Assembly (NCBI GenBank): GCA_026192395.1
Contig: WACF01000001.1
Coordinates: 3,036,309 to 3,100,308 of the forward strand
From: Proteobacteria bacterium 005FR1
Lineage (GTDB): Bacteria > Pseudomonadota > Gammaproteobacteria > Pseudomonadales > Cellvibrionaceae
DNA length: 64,000 nt
Direction: 5' to 3'
In this document: in pieces, positions 37,172-45,668 of the stretch
Numbering within the stretch: position 1 is the stretch's first letter
Layout: each line of letters opens with the position of its first letter
Translations under genes and position numbers: made by a program
Notes under the pieces: generated by a model
Seen by the model: only the letters and a program-made list of their open reading frames with translations
Told to the model about the DNA's origin: nothing
Database searches by the model: none

Positions 37172-38233
37172 TTGAGCGCTTCCCCATCCGAGTCGAAGAG
37201 GGTTCGCCCGCGGCGCCACCTTCGCTGGTTTGTTTTCGCGCTGGTGTTGGTTGTCGCTGCGGCGATTGTCGCATTCCGATTCCTGCGCCCGCCGGTGGTT
37301 GCAGTTACAACGCCCGAATACGGGACCGCCGTTCGGGCGGTCTATGCCACCGGAATTGTCGAACCCACCGTCAGCATTCCCATCGCGCCCCGCGCCGGCG
37401 GGCGCATCGTACAGCTACTGGCGGAGGAGGGTGATCGGGTCACGGAAGGCGAGGTGCTGGCGCGCCTTGAAGATGCCGATTTGCGACGCACCGTCGAAGA
37501 GCTGCAAGCCCGCGAACGCTACGCCCGCCAGACTCATAACCGGGTTCGTGAATTGGTGGAGCGCGGGGTGGCGGCGGAAGTGGAGCTGGACCGCGCGCTT
37601 TCGGACCTTCAGGCCGCCGAGGCGGCCACCGCCCGCGCTCGCGAGCAACTGGACTACATGACCCTCCGCGCCCCCGCGGACGGCTTCATCCTGCGCAGGG
37701 ATGGGGAGGTTGGCGAGTACGTCGCCATCAACCAGCCGGTGTTCTTCATGTCCGCCGACGCTCCCTTGCGGATCGAGGCGGAAGTGGACGAAGAGGACAT
37801 TCCGTTGGTGGAAGTGGGTCAGCCGGTGCTGGTGAATGCGGACGCTTTTCCCGAACGGGTCTTTGATGGGCAAGTGGCGGAGATAACCCCCAAAGGCGAT
37901 CCGGTGTCGCGCAGCTACCGGGTGCGGGTGGGCCTTCCCGAGGACACGCCGCTTAAAGTGGGAATGACCGCAGACACCAACATTATCGTCGAGCGTGAGG
38001 AAAATGCCTTGCTGGTCCCCGCCACCGCGCTGGCCGGCAACTCGATCTGGCTGGTTCGCGACGGTGCGCTCCACAGGCAGTCCGTGGAAGTGGGGATTCG
38101 CGGCGACGAGCAGGTGCAGATTACTGCCGGGCTCGAGACTGGCGATCAGGTGGCAGTCCTGCCGGCGGAGGGATTCGAAGCCGGGCAGCGGGTGGAAGCC
38201 GTTGGCGATAAAACGCTGGTTGATTCGATGTGA
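37172..38233 (+). CDS. Periplasmic adaptor (membrane fusion) protein of a MacA/HlyD-type exporter
   Basis: The 353-residue protein has a basic start, one membrane helix (about residues 17-36) and the adaptor order: beta-barrel, lipoyl halves (RAGGRIVQLLAEEGDRVTEGEVLARLED and LRAPADGFILRRDGEVGEYV) flanking a helical hairpin, then MTADTNIIVEREENALLVPATAL. The start is probably TTG 37172, seven bases after GGAG; the frame is open further upstream without a ribosome binding site. It would link an inner-membrane ABC permease to a TolC channel. The matching permease and ATPase lie at 39959-41901, separated by three genes on the opposite strand. Confidence 0.87.
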   Translation: MSASPSESKRVRPRRHLRWFVFALVLVVAAAIVAFRFLRPPVVAVTTPEYGTAVRAVYATGIVEPTVSIPIAPRAGGRIVQLLAEEGDRVTEGEVLARLEDADLRRTVEELQARERYARQTHNRVRELVERGVAAEVELDRALSDLQAAEAATARAREQLDYMTLRAPADGFILRRDGEVGEYVAINQPVFFMSADAPLRIEAEVDEEDIPLVEVGQPVLVNADAFPERVFDGQVAEITPKGDPVSRSYRVRVGLPEDTPLKVGMTADTNIIVEREENALLVPATALAGNSIWLVRDGALHRQSVEVGIRGDEQVQITAGLETGDQVAVLPAEGFEAGQRVEAVGDKTLVDSM

Positions 38234-38278
38234 CATCCGGGCGTTCCGGCCGAGCCCCTTCGAATCCTCCTTTTCCTG

Positions 38279-39013
38279 TTATCCGAGGTAAAGAGCTATC
38301 AGCGCAAAGAAAATAAAGCCAGTGGCGAAAGCAGCCGTGGTGACAGAGCGGTCCGCCTGAGGCTCGTCCGCTTCTGGAACCAGATCCTCGATGGTGGCCA
38401 GCAGCAGCATGCCCACCACGAAAGACAAAGCGGCATTTTGCACGGGAGCCGATTGTCCTCGCAGCAACCAAAAGCCCAGCCCGGCGCCCACGAACACCGG
38501 CACCACCAGCGAACCGATGGCACTCCAGCGCGCCGCGGCGGACACGCCCTTGTCGCGCATGTGGGCGGTCGCTGCAAAGCCGCCCGGAATGTTGGCGACC
38601 ACCTGACTCAATGCCAGCATGAAACCGAGGCCGCCGGAGACCGCCGAGCCGATCCCGATCATCAACCCATCACCGAACAGATCCACCGCCACCGGCAGAT
38701 AGACATTGCCGATTCCGTCCTTTGCCTTCCCCGCAGCGAGGTTTCCCGCCACGCGGTTGACGCCCTTCATCATCGCCACGGATGCTGCTGCGCCCAGAAC
38801 AAAGCCTGCAACCAGTTGCCAGGGGGCGATGTCGTCGAGGATGCGGGGCATCAGCTCGACGCTGACCACCGCCACCGCGACACCCGCTGCGCCGTGGAGC
38901 ACCGCGCCCATGACACTGCCGGAAAGGCGGGTCCAATGTGCGGTGAGGGCGCCAATCAGCATCCCCGCGGATGGCAGAAGCGCGATTCCGACTAACGAAA
39001 CGATTTCACCCAC
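38279..39013 (-). CDS. ZIP-family metal transporter-like protein
   Basis: The 244-residue protein has about eight hydrophobic segments. GVAVAVVSVELMPRI and VDLFGDGLMIGIGSAVSG and VVANIPGGFAATAHMRDKG occupy the places of the metal-binding helices of ZIP transporters (ZupT-like), but the usual HNxPEG motif is altered (ANIPGG, DLFGDG), so metal and direction are uncertain. It is next to a DUF3703 gene, a family I associate with metal-related loci, on the same strand. Confidence 0.75.
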   Translation of the reverse strand: MGEIVSLVGIALLPSAGMLIGALTAHWTRLSGSVMGAVLHGAAGVAVAVVSVELMPRILDDIAPWQLVAGFVLGAAASVAMMKGVNRVAGNLAAGKAKDGIGNVYLPVAVDLFGDGLMIGIGSAVSGGLGFMLALSQVVANIPGGFAATAHMRDKGVSAAARWSAIGSLVVPVFVGAGLGFWLLRGQSAPVQNAALSFVVGMLLLATIEDLVPEADEPQADRSVTTAAFATGFIFFALIALYLG

Positions 39014-39137
39014 CGAGCCAAACTCCTTTTTACCGGCACCAAGTCACGATCGATCGCTAACGGGCCACAGCCATGGGCCAAAAGCCGCCCCGGCTCATGC
39101 AAGAATCCCGCAATGGCCGAGGCCGAAGGGGCGTTGG

Positions 39138-39503
39138 TCAAGGGGCTTGGCGGGCCGAGGCGATGATTTCCGCGAGATCCGCCGGAACCGGCAGGGGTTT
39201 GAAGGGGCTGATGTTGGCGCCGCCCGTATTGCCGGAGGGCACCAGCCCGAAGGCGGTTTTGGTGGCGGCGCCGATGATGCGCAGCACCTGGCCGAGCACT
39301 TCCCGAATATTGCCCCGCTTCGCACCCCAGAGCAGCATCAGCCAGTGCACCCGTACGTGTTCGCGGGTGGACAGCTGCCCGAGTACATGGGCGCGTTCAA
39401 GATGGTGAAATGCGACAGAGAAGTCGCCGCGCTGCTGCGCCTGCCGAGCAAGTTCGGCTTCGGCGTTCACATGGGGACGAATGCGTTTGGTAAAGCTGTC
39501 CAT
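39138..39503 (-). CDS. DUF3703 family protein
   Basis: The protein of 121 residues (ATG 39503) matches the DUF3703 pattern: FTKRIRPHVNAEAELARQAQ, then FHHLERAHVLGQLSTREHVR, MLLWGAKRGNIREVLGQVLR and TKTAFGLVPSGNTGGANISP. No signal peptide or membrane segment. Function unknown; the family often lies near metal-transport genes, as here. An upstream start at 39557 would add 18 residues. Confidence 0.85.
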   Translation of the reverse strand: MDSFTKRIRPHVNAEAELARQAQQRGDFSVAFHHLERAHVLGQLSTREHVRVHWLMLLWGAKRGNIREVLGQVLRIIGAATKTAFGLVPSGNTGGANISPFKPLPVPADLAEIIASARQAP

Positions 39504-39572
39504 TTGTTCGAGCTCGGCAATTGGCACAGCTCGATAGAATACGCCGGCTCTTTGCATGGCGCTACCGTCACA

Positions 39573-39809
39573 TCAAGTGGCCTGGTGAGGCTGCACCACG
39601 AGCAATCCGCTGGGATCCGAGTCGCGCAACAGAATGCGGGCCTGCGACTGACCCGCCGAAAACTCGATCATCTGTCCGGGCTGTAGCGCCATGTTCAACT
39701 GGGTGCCGTCGGCTGCGCAAACTCTGATGGAATAGGGGCTTTCGCGCGTATTCTCGACGGTGACCGTATCGCCCGGGCGAATCTCTTCGATGAACTGTTC
39801 CTGGCCCAT
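39573..39809 (-). CDS. Small beta-rich protein of unknown function
   Basis: The 78-residue protein has a good ribosome binding site (GGGAG before ATG 39809) and even composition, with alternating polar/hydrophobic strands (GDTVTVENTRESPYSIRV ... GQMIEFSAGQSQARILL). No signal peptide. No family recognised. It lies upstream of the DUF3703 gene on the same strand with a short gap, so probably one transcript with it and the ZIP-like gene. Confidence 0.6.
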   Translation of the reverse strand: MGQEQFIEEIRPGDTVTVENTRESPYSIRVCAADGTQLNMALQPGQMIEFSAGQSQARILLRDSDPSGLLVVQPHQAT

Positions 39810-39958
39810 ACGCTGCTCCCTGCAACTCTCACCAGCCTGTGTGAAGAGCGCGGAATTGTGCGAATTCTGTGCCCGTAAACTGCCACGGTTGGAGCTCCCA
39901 TTGCCAGCTGATTTCGGCTAAGGTGGTGCGGCCTGGCTGTCTGCAACGGAGTGATGCG

Positions 39959-41203
39959 GTGACACTGAACCTGTCGATTGCCATGACCCACCTGCTGGCG
40001 CGCAAACGTCAGACCGCCGTCTCTCTCTCCGGGATCGTGCTGGGGGTCGCTTTCTTTCTCGCCGTCGCCTCGCTAATGCGCGGCTCGGAACTCGACTTTA
40101 TCGAGCGCCTGATCGATACCAGCCCGCACATCACCGTCTCGGATGAATACCGCAGCGCCGATCTGCAGCCGGTGCGCATGCGCTTTCCGAAAGCGGCGGT
40201 GGAGTTGCGTAGCGTGAAACCGCAAACGGAAGTGCGCGGCATTCGCGGGTGGCAGCAGAAGATGGACTTCATCGACAGCCTTGCCGATTTGCAGGTGGCG
40301 CCGGTACTGACCGGGTCGGTGGTGCTCACTTTCGCCGGTCGCAACCAGGGCGCGACCCTGAGCGGCATCGTCCCCGAGCGGATGAAGGAAGTCTCTACCA
40401 TCGAGGACGATATCATGGCTGGCTCGCTGGACGAACTGGCAGCCAATCCCAACGGCATCGCCATCGGCCAGGCACTGGCGGAGCGCTTCGATCTGGAGAT
40501 GGGCGACAACCTCAACGTTTCCACACCCGACGGCACGGTGCGGGCGATGAAAATCGTCGGGATCTTTCGCACCGGCAACGCCAATTACGATGAGAGTCAG
40601 ACTTTCACCCTCCTCAAGCGTGCCCAGCTCCTGCTGAATCGGCCCAACCGGGTCAATCGCCTGATCATCCAGCTGGAAAATCCCTATCGGGCCCGGGAAG
40701 TGGCCAGCCTCATCGAACAGCGAATCGGCTACAAGGCACTTTCCTGGCTGGAAGCCAACGAAGACATCATGGCGGTGCTGACTGTACGCAACACCATTAT
40801 GTACAGCGTGGTCGCCGCGATTCTTGTGGTGGCTTCTTTCGGCATCTACAACACCATTTCCACCATCGTGATGGAAAAGACCCGCGACATCGCCATCATG
40901 AAATCCATGGGCTTCCACGCCCGCGACATCCGGCGCATCTTCGTCATCGAAGGGCTGGTGCTCGGGCTGATCGGCATTGTGTTCGGCATTGTGCTCGGTC
41001 TCGGCTTGATGTGGATTTTGGGGCAAGTGGAGATCAAAGTGCCTGAGATGGCGGACTCCGAACGTCTGCCGCTCTATTACGGTCTGGATCAGTTCATTCT
41101 GGCCGCCGTTTTCGCCCTGCTCTCCAGCGTCGGCGCGTCCTACTTTCCGGCGCGCAAAGGCGCGCGAGTGCAACCGGTGGACATCCTGCGAGGTGCGGCG
41201 TGA
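39959..41203 (+). CDS. MacB/FtsX-type ABC permease
   Basis: The 414-residue permease has the MacB/LolC plan: one N-terminal membrane helix, a large periplasmic domain (about residues 45-270) and three C-terminal helices, with the FtsX-like core NTISTIVMEKTRDIAIMKSMGFHARDIRRIFVIEG and the end GARVQPVDILRGAA. The start is GTG 39959 seven bases after GGAG; upstream codons in frame look non-coding. It overlaps the ATPase start (GTGA). Exporters of this type move lipoproteins, peptides or drugs; the cargo is unknown. Confidence 0.88.
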   Translation: MTLNLSIAMTHLLARKRQTAVSLSGIVLGVAFFLAVASLMRGSELDFIERLIDTSPHITVSDEYRSADLQPVRMRFPKAAVELRSVKPQTEVRGIRGWQQKMDFIDSLADLQVAPVLTGSVVLTFAGRNQGATLSGIVPERMKEVSTIEDDIMAGSLDELAANPNGIAIGQALAERFDLEMGDNLNVSTPDGTVRAMKIVGIFRTGNANYDESQTFTLLKRAQLLLNRPNRVNRLIIQLENPYRAREVASLIEQRIGYKALSWLEANEDIMAVLTVRNTIMYSVVAAILVVASFGIYNTISTIVMEKTRDIAIMKSMGFHARDIRRIFVIEGLVLGLIGIVFGIVLGLGLMWILGQVEIKVPEMADSERLPLYYGLDQFILAAVFALLSSVGASYFPARKGARVQPVDILRGAA

Positions 41204-41901
41204 GCGCCTTGCTGGTGGCGGAGGACCTGCGCCGAGAACTGAGCGGCGAAGTACCCGTTGTTCTGGTGGACGGGGTCAGCCTCAATGTCGGCAGCGGTGA
41301 ATTCATTGCCATCATGGGACCGTCCGGTTCGGGCAAGTCTTCCCTGCTTTACCTGCTCGGCCTTCTCGATCTGCCCACCGAGGGAAGCATTCTGCTCGAT
41401 GGAGAGAACGTCTCCCACTTCAGCGAGGACGAACTGGCCGACCGGCGGCTTCGCAAGCTCGGCTTTGTTTTTCAGTTTCACTTTCTGCTGGCGGAATTCT
41501 CCTGCCTTCAGAACGTCACCCTGCCGATGCGCAAGCTCGGGGATCTCATGCCGGAACAGGCGCAAGCGAGAGCGGCGCAACTGCTTGGCGACCTTGGTCT
41601 GGCAAATCACATGCATAAGCGGCCTTCGCAACTATCCGGCGGGCAGCGCCAGCGAGTGGCCATTGCACGGGCGCTTGCCAATGATCCCTTGATCATCCTC
41701 GCTGATGAGCCCACCGGCAATCTCGACTCGGCATCATCGGCCATGGTGCGCGACATCCTTCGGCAGCTGGCCAGCGACATGGGAAAGACGATCATCGCCG
41801 TTACCCATGATGCGAGCTTCGCCCGCGCCGCCGATCGGCGCATCGGACTGGTGGACGGAAAGATCGACCCGCAGTGGGTGCCGCCGACCCTCGCGGGATA
41901 A
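41200..41901 (+). CDS. LolD/MacB-type ABC ATPase
   Basis: The 233-residue ATPase has Walker A GPSGSGKSSLLYLLG, signature LSGGQRQRVAIARAL, Walker B ILADEPTGNLD and the H-loop histidine in AVTHDASFA. GTG 41200 overlaps the permease stop, so the two are translationally coupled. It powers the permease before it; with the adaptor at 37172 it would form a MacAB-TolC-like pump. Confidence 0.93.
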   Translation: MSALLVAEDLRRELSGEVPVVLVDGVSLNVGSGEFIAIMGPSGSGKSSLLYLLGLLDLPTEGSILLDGENVSHFSEDELADRRLRKLGFVFQFHFLLAEFSCLQNVTLPMRKLGDLMPEQAQARAAQLLGDLGLANHMHKRPSQLSGGQRQRVAIARALANDPLIILADEPTGNLDSASSAMVRDILRQLASDMGKTIIAVTHDASFARAADRRIGLVDGKIDPQWVPPTLAG

Positions 41902-41975
41902 CACTCGCGGAATAGCTTTGGCGCAAAAGTGATCGCGGCCACCGGAAACGTCGCTTCAGAAACAGGAACAGACTC

Positions 41976-42977
41976 ATGAAAGTCGCAGTATTCAGCACCC
42001 AAAGCTACGACCGGGAATTCCTGCAGAGCAGAAACGAAAACCACCGTCATGAGCTGGTCTTCTTCGAGGGCAAGCTGACCGAGAGCACAGCACCGTTGGC
42101 GGCTGGCTTTCCTGCTGTCTGTGTCTTTGTAAACGATAAGCTCAATGCCGAGGTGCTGCAGCTCCTCAAGGACAATGGCACCCGTCTGATCGCGCTGAGA
42201 TCGGCGGGCTTCAACAACGTGGATATCTGCTGTGCCGAGAAGCTGGGGCTTACGGTGGTGCGTGTCCCCGCCTATTCGCCCCACGCGGTGGCCGAGCACG
42301 CTCTTGCATTGATCCTGACCCTGAATCGCAAAACCAATCGCGCCTTCAACCGGGTACGCGAGGGAAACTTCTCGCTCGTCGGGCTGCTGGGCTTTGATCT
42401 CTACGGAAAGACGGTGGGGGTGATCGGCACCGGCAAGATCGGCGCTATCTTCGCCGGCATCATGAATAAGCTCGGTTGCAAGGTGCTCGCGCACGATCCC
42501 TATCCAAACGACGAAGTGCGTCAATTTGCGGAGTATGTCGATCTCGCTGAACTCTATCGCCAGTCTGACATCATCTCGCTGCATTGTCCGCTGGTGCCGG
42601 AGACGCAGCATCTGATCGACGACGAAGCGCTGGCGAAAATGAAACAGGGCGTCATGCTGATCAACACCAGTCGCGGCAGGATCGTGGATACAAGGGCGGT
42701 CATCAATAGCCTGAAGAAAGGGGAGATCGGCTATCTCGGCCTGGATGTTTACGAAGAAGAGGGCGACCTGTTTTTCCAGGATCTTTCCGACAAGATCATT
42801 CAGGACGATGTTTTCATGCGGCTGCTCACCTTCCCCAACGTGCTGATCACCAGTCACCAGGGCTTCTTCACCCGCGAGGCGCTGACCGCGATTGCAGACA
42901 CGACCTTGAACAACATCACCGCATTTGAAAGCGGCGAAGGAATCATGCACAAGGTAACTCCCGAACACCTCGCTTAG
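41976..42977 (+). CDS. ldhA: D-lactate dehydrogenase (fermentative)
   Basis: LdhA reduces pyruvate to D-lactate with NADH. The 333-residue length is usual. It has the NAD-binding [15 protein letters not shown], the catalytic Arg/Glu/His of D-2-hydroxyacid dehydrogenases in [25 protein letters not shown] and [13 protein letters not shown], and the [10 protein letters not shown] substrate loop, all as in E. coli LdhA. AGGA lies eight bases before ATG. It is probably a single-gene unit. Confidence 0.94.
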   Translation: MKVAVFSTQSYDREFLQSRNENHRHELVFFEGKLTESTAPLAAGFPAVCVFVNDKLNAEVLQLLKDNGTRLIALRSAGFNNVDICCAEKLGLTVVRVPAYSPHAVAEHALALILTLNRKTNRAFNRVREGNFSLVGLLGFDLYGKTVGVIGTGKIGAIFAGIMNKLGCKVLAHDPYPNDEVRQFAEYVDLAELYRQSDIISLHCPLVPETQHLIDDEALAKMKQGVMLINTSRGRIVDTRAVINSLKKGEIGYLGLDVYEEEGDLFFQDLSDKIIQDDVFMRLLTFPNVLITSHQGFFTREALTAIADTTLNNITAFESGEGIMHKVTPEHLA

Positions 42978-43394
42978 TCGATTGGATCTACAGACTTTTG
43001 GTGACGTCCTCGACCGTTCCGCCAGCTCTGGGGACGTTGAGGTCGCGCTGATCCGCGGCTGTCCTGGCGCCAATATTCTTTGCCTGAGATTCAGCCGTTT
43101 TGTAAATTCGAACAAGCACTAGCTGCACAGGTGCAACTGTAAGCTCATGCGCATGCGGTTCATTTCACAAAAACGGCTGTGTTTTTTCGCTGAAGGTCAC
43201 CTGTTTTTCCATGTCCGGAATCCGCACGCCAAAATCGTCCTCGATGACAGTAATTGCCGCGGACGGGCATGCCCATTGCTTCAATCGCGACCGCAGGATG
43301 TTAAAGCCGCATCGCCAAGGCGCACGACATGGAAGGACAGGGTTGTGCGGGGCGAACACGGAATAATTTTGTTGTTTCTCTACAGGAGGTTTGC
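42978..43394. other. Gap between ldhA and first SYLF gene, with possible coding remnants
   Basis: The 417 bases contain no clear gene. A minus-strand frame from GTG 43128 to 42988 encodes 46 plausible residues but has no ribosome binding site. Another minus-strand frame around 43165-43290 ends in AITVIEDDFGVRIPDMEKQ, which resembles the last helices of an acyl carrier protein but lacks the phosphopantetheine DSL motif. A strong AGGAGG ribosome binding site at 43384-43389 belongs to the next gene. Confidence 0.4.
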
Positions 43395-44498
43395 ATGAAT
43401 ACGCGATTCACCCCGGCGAAGCTGTCAGCGGCGATTGTGACGCTGTCACTCATGTCAGCGCCGCTTTATACGGTTGCCGACGAACATACCGAAGCCGCAG
43501 AAAATCTGAACGAAATCCAGCAGTCGGCCGAAGACCGCCCGGCGATCGAGGAGAAGTCCTACGATACCCAGCAGGTGGCCCAGGAACTGAACGAAACTCA
43601 GGAAGAGGCCGAGCAGGAGACCGAGCAGGCAGCTGCAGAAATCGAGCAGGAGACCGAGCAGGCAGCTGCAGAAGTCGAGCAGGAGACTGAAGAAGCTACA
43701 GCCGAGCTTGAGCAGGAGACCGAACAGGCAGCAGCTGAATTCGAAGAGGAAACTGAAGAAGCCGCTGCGGAAACCGAGCAGGAAACAGAGCAGGCTGCCG
43801 CCGAACTCGATAACGAAGAAGGTATCGTTGAGGGCGAAACCGTCGCAGAGAACGAGGAACTGACTGCCGACGAAGAAATCGCTGCGGCAAGTGCGGAAGA
43901 AGACGAAGAACTGTCCGGTCCAATGGAAGATGTTCAGGAGTCCGCGGCAGTGATCCAGCAGATGCAAGCAGACGCCGACATGAAACAAGTGCTCGATCAA
44001 GCCAAGGCGATACTGGTCGTGCCTGATTACGCGGTCGGTGCCTTGATCGTGGGCGCGTCTGGTGGCGAAGGTGTGCTGCTGAAAAAACAGGACTCCGGTG
44101 AATGGAGCAATCCGGTCTTCTACGACATCGGCGGCATCAGTGCAGGTCTTCAGGCGGGCGCTGCGGCAGGTTCTATCGCCATGATTCTGATGAGCGACAA
44201 CGCATTGGATACCTTCCGCGAAGATACCAACTTCGGTTTCACTGCTGACGCGGGTTTTTCCATCATCAACTGGTCTGAGCGCGCCCGAGCGGAAATCGGC
44301 ATGGGTACCGACGCTGTCGTGTGGACCGACACCGAAGGTCTGTTTGGTGAACTCGCTGTTGGCGTTACCGGTGTAAGCCCCGACGAGGAGGAAATCGCCG
44401 AGTACTACAACAAGGAAGCCGAGCCCAACGAAATCCTGGCCGGCAACGTCGAAAACCCGCACGAGCAAATGCTGCAGCAAGCACTGAAAGAGCAGTAA
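43395..44498 (+). CDS. Exported SYLF (Ysc84) domain protein with 11-residue repeats
   Basis: The 367-residue protein has a signal peptide (ending near TVADE), an acidic low-complexity region with six exact-length 11-residue repeats of the type EQETEQAAAEI (residues 73-138), a second acidic stretch, and a C-terminal SYLF/YSC84 domain (about residues 200-360: ILVVPDYAVGALIVGASGGEGVL ... AGSIAMILMSDNAL ... FGFTADAGFSIINWSE). SYLF domains bind phospholipids in eukaryotes. The repeats should form a long amphipathic helix or coiled coil. AGGAGG precedes ATG 43395. It is followed by a strong terminator and then a paralogue. Confidence 0.85.
   Translation: MNTRFTPAKLSAAIVTLSLMSAPLYTVADEHTEAAENLNEIQQSAEDRPAIEEKSYDTQQVAQELNETQEEAEQETEQAAAEIEQETEQAAAEVEQETEEATAELEQETEQAAAEFEEETEEAAAETEQETEQAAAELDNEEGIVEGETVAENEELTADEEIAAASAEEDEELSGPMEDVQESAAVIQQMQADADMKQVLDQAKAILVVPDYAVGALIVGASGGEGVLLKKQDSGEWSNPVFYDIGGISAGLQAGAAAGSIAMILMSDNALDTFREDTNFGFTADAGFSIINWSERARAEIGMGTDAVVWTDTEGLFGELAVGVTGVSPDEEEIAEYYNKEAEPNEILAGNVENPHEQMLQQALKEQ
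43611..43808 (+). repeat. Six tandem 33-bp coding repeats
   Basis: Six 33-base units encode residues 73-138 of the SYLF protein. The first two are nearly identical at the DNA level (gagcaggagaccgagcaggc start), the later ones drift. The unit keeps the frame exactly, so copy number may vary between strains without breaking the protein. Confidence 0.9.
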
Positions 44499-44517
44499 AC
44501 GACGCTGGTCGCGCCGA

Positions 44518-44550
44518 GCGTACCGGGATTCGTCCCGGTGCGCTTTTTTT
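44518..44550 (+). terminator. Rho-independent terminator between SYLF paralogues
   Basis: GCGTACCGGGA (44518-44528), tetraloop TTCG, TCCCGGTGCGC (44533-44543), then seven T residues. It separates the two SYLF genes into distinct transcripts or lowers expression of the second. Confidence 0.94.
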
Positions 44551-44569
44551 CGTTGTGAGAGAGGTAACT

Positions 44570-45364
44570 ATGAGCACGCCCTTTTCAGTTCGTTCGCATG
44601 CTGGTCTGCGCCTCCTTGTTGCGACGGCGTTTTTGCTGTCCCTTGGTTGCGCCGCCACTGCGCAGGAGCAGGACGAACAGGAGCCCACTCCTTTCGAGCA
44701 CCGGGACGAAGATGTGGACCAGGTAATTGATCGCCCGCCCGAGAATGATGAAGAGGCGGCGGTAGCCGACAATGACGCCGTGGAGACCGATACGACACGC
44801 GACGACGTGGCCGAAGCAGTCGTGGTGCTCAGCAACATGCAGGAGGATGCTGATTTGCGCCAGCTGCTGGAAGAAGCGCAAGGTGTCTTCGTGGTCCCCG
44901 AGTATGCCACTGCGGCCCTGATTATCGGCGCCGGGGGCGGCGAGGGAGTGCTATTCACCCGCAAAGAGAGTGGCTGGGGTAATCCGGGTCTTTATGACGT
45001 GGGCAGCCTCAGCGCGGGACTGCAGGTTGGCGTTGCAGCCGGTTCGATCGCAATGATTCTGCTGACGCCGGAGTCGTTGGAGGTCTTCATGAGTGATACC
45101 AACTTCGCGCTTACCGCCGAGGCCGGGTTCTCCATTGTCGACTGGTCGGCCCGAGCCCGCACCCAAATCGACGAAGGCAGCGACGTCGTGCTGTGGACCG
45201 ATACGGAAGGCTTTTTTGCCGAACTATCGGTCGGTTTCAGCAATATCACCTGGGACGAGGAGGAAAACGAAGACTTCTACGGCGAGACGGTCACCGCCAG
45301 AGCGGTCATTGCCGATCAAGTAGCAAATCCGCACCGTGAAGTACTGCAGGCTTTGCAGCAATAA
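44570..45364 (+). CDS. Exported SYLF (Ysc84) domain protein, paralogue without repeats
   Basis: The 264-residue protein starts at ATG 44570 behind GAGAGAGG. It has a signal peptide with a lipobox-like LSLGC segment near residue 20 (MSTPFSVRSHAGLRLLVATA start), an acidic linker of about 60 residues and a SYLF domain closely similar to the preceding gene (GVFVVPEYATAALIIGAGGGEGVL, SAGLQVGVAAGSIAMILL, TEGFFAELSVG). The LGC could make it a lipoprotein, whereas the first SYLF protein is likely soluble; that is inference. Confidence 0.85.
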   Translation: MSTPFSVRSHAGLRLLVATAFLLSLGCAATAQEQDEQEPTPFEHRDEDVDQVIDRPPENDEEAAVADNDAVETDTTRDDVAEAVVVLSNMQEDADLRQLLEEAQGVFVVPEYATAALIIGAGGGEGVLFTRKESGWGNPGLYDVGSLSAGLQVGVAAGSIAMILLTPESLEVFMSDTNFALTAEAGFSIVDWSARARTQIDEGSDVVLWTDTEGFFAELSVGFSNITWDEEENEDFYGETVTARAVIADQVANPHREVLQALQQ

Positions 45365-45668
45365 GCGCAGAACTTCTGCTCCATCGATTGTTAGGCTCGC
45401 GATTGTTGCTAGAATGGTTTTGCGCGTGATTGATTGCGTCTGCGTGCCAGGCGACAAATCACGCGAAACCCAATCAACGAAATCGAATCGGCAATAACCT
45501 CCTTCATCATGTGGGTTTTTATCTTAATTGTGCGCAGCCGGACTGGCTGGCGCAGACTGGCGGGCATGGTTTCAGGACCTGGTTTGTGGACCGGGTTTCC
45601 GAATCTGTCTGCGCTCGTGGAGTGAACGCTCATGCGGCAGCGGGGCACAGGAGGCGAGGAGCAGAAGC
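45365..45668. other. Intergenic region before the hybrid kinase
   Basis: About 300 bases. The kinase frame is open from 45528, but the residues before ATG 45669 do not look coding and only that ATG has a ribosome binding site (GAGGAG). No further feature recognised. Confidence 0.4.

Noticed and set aside
41607-43115. Minus-strand frame of 502 codons across the ABC ATPase and ldhA
   Set aside because: It is the shadow of two well supported plus-strand genes and matches no family.
42988-43128. Possible 46-residue minus-strand protein with GTG start
   Set aside because: Codon use looks acceptable but there is no ribosome binding site, no ATG and no recognised homologue; left as part of the intergenic note.
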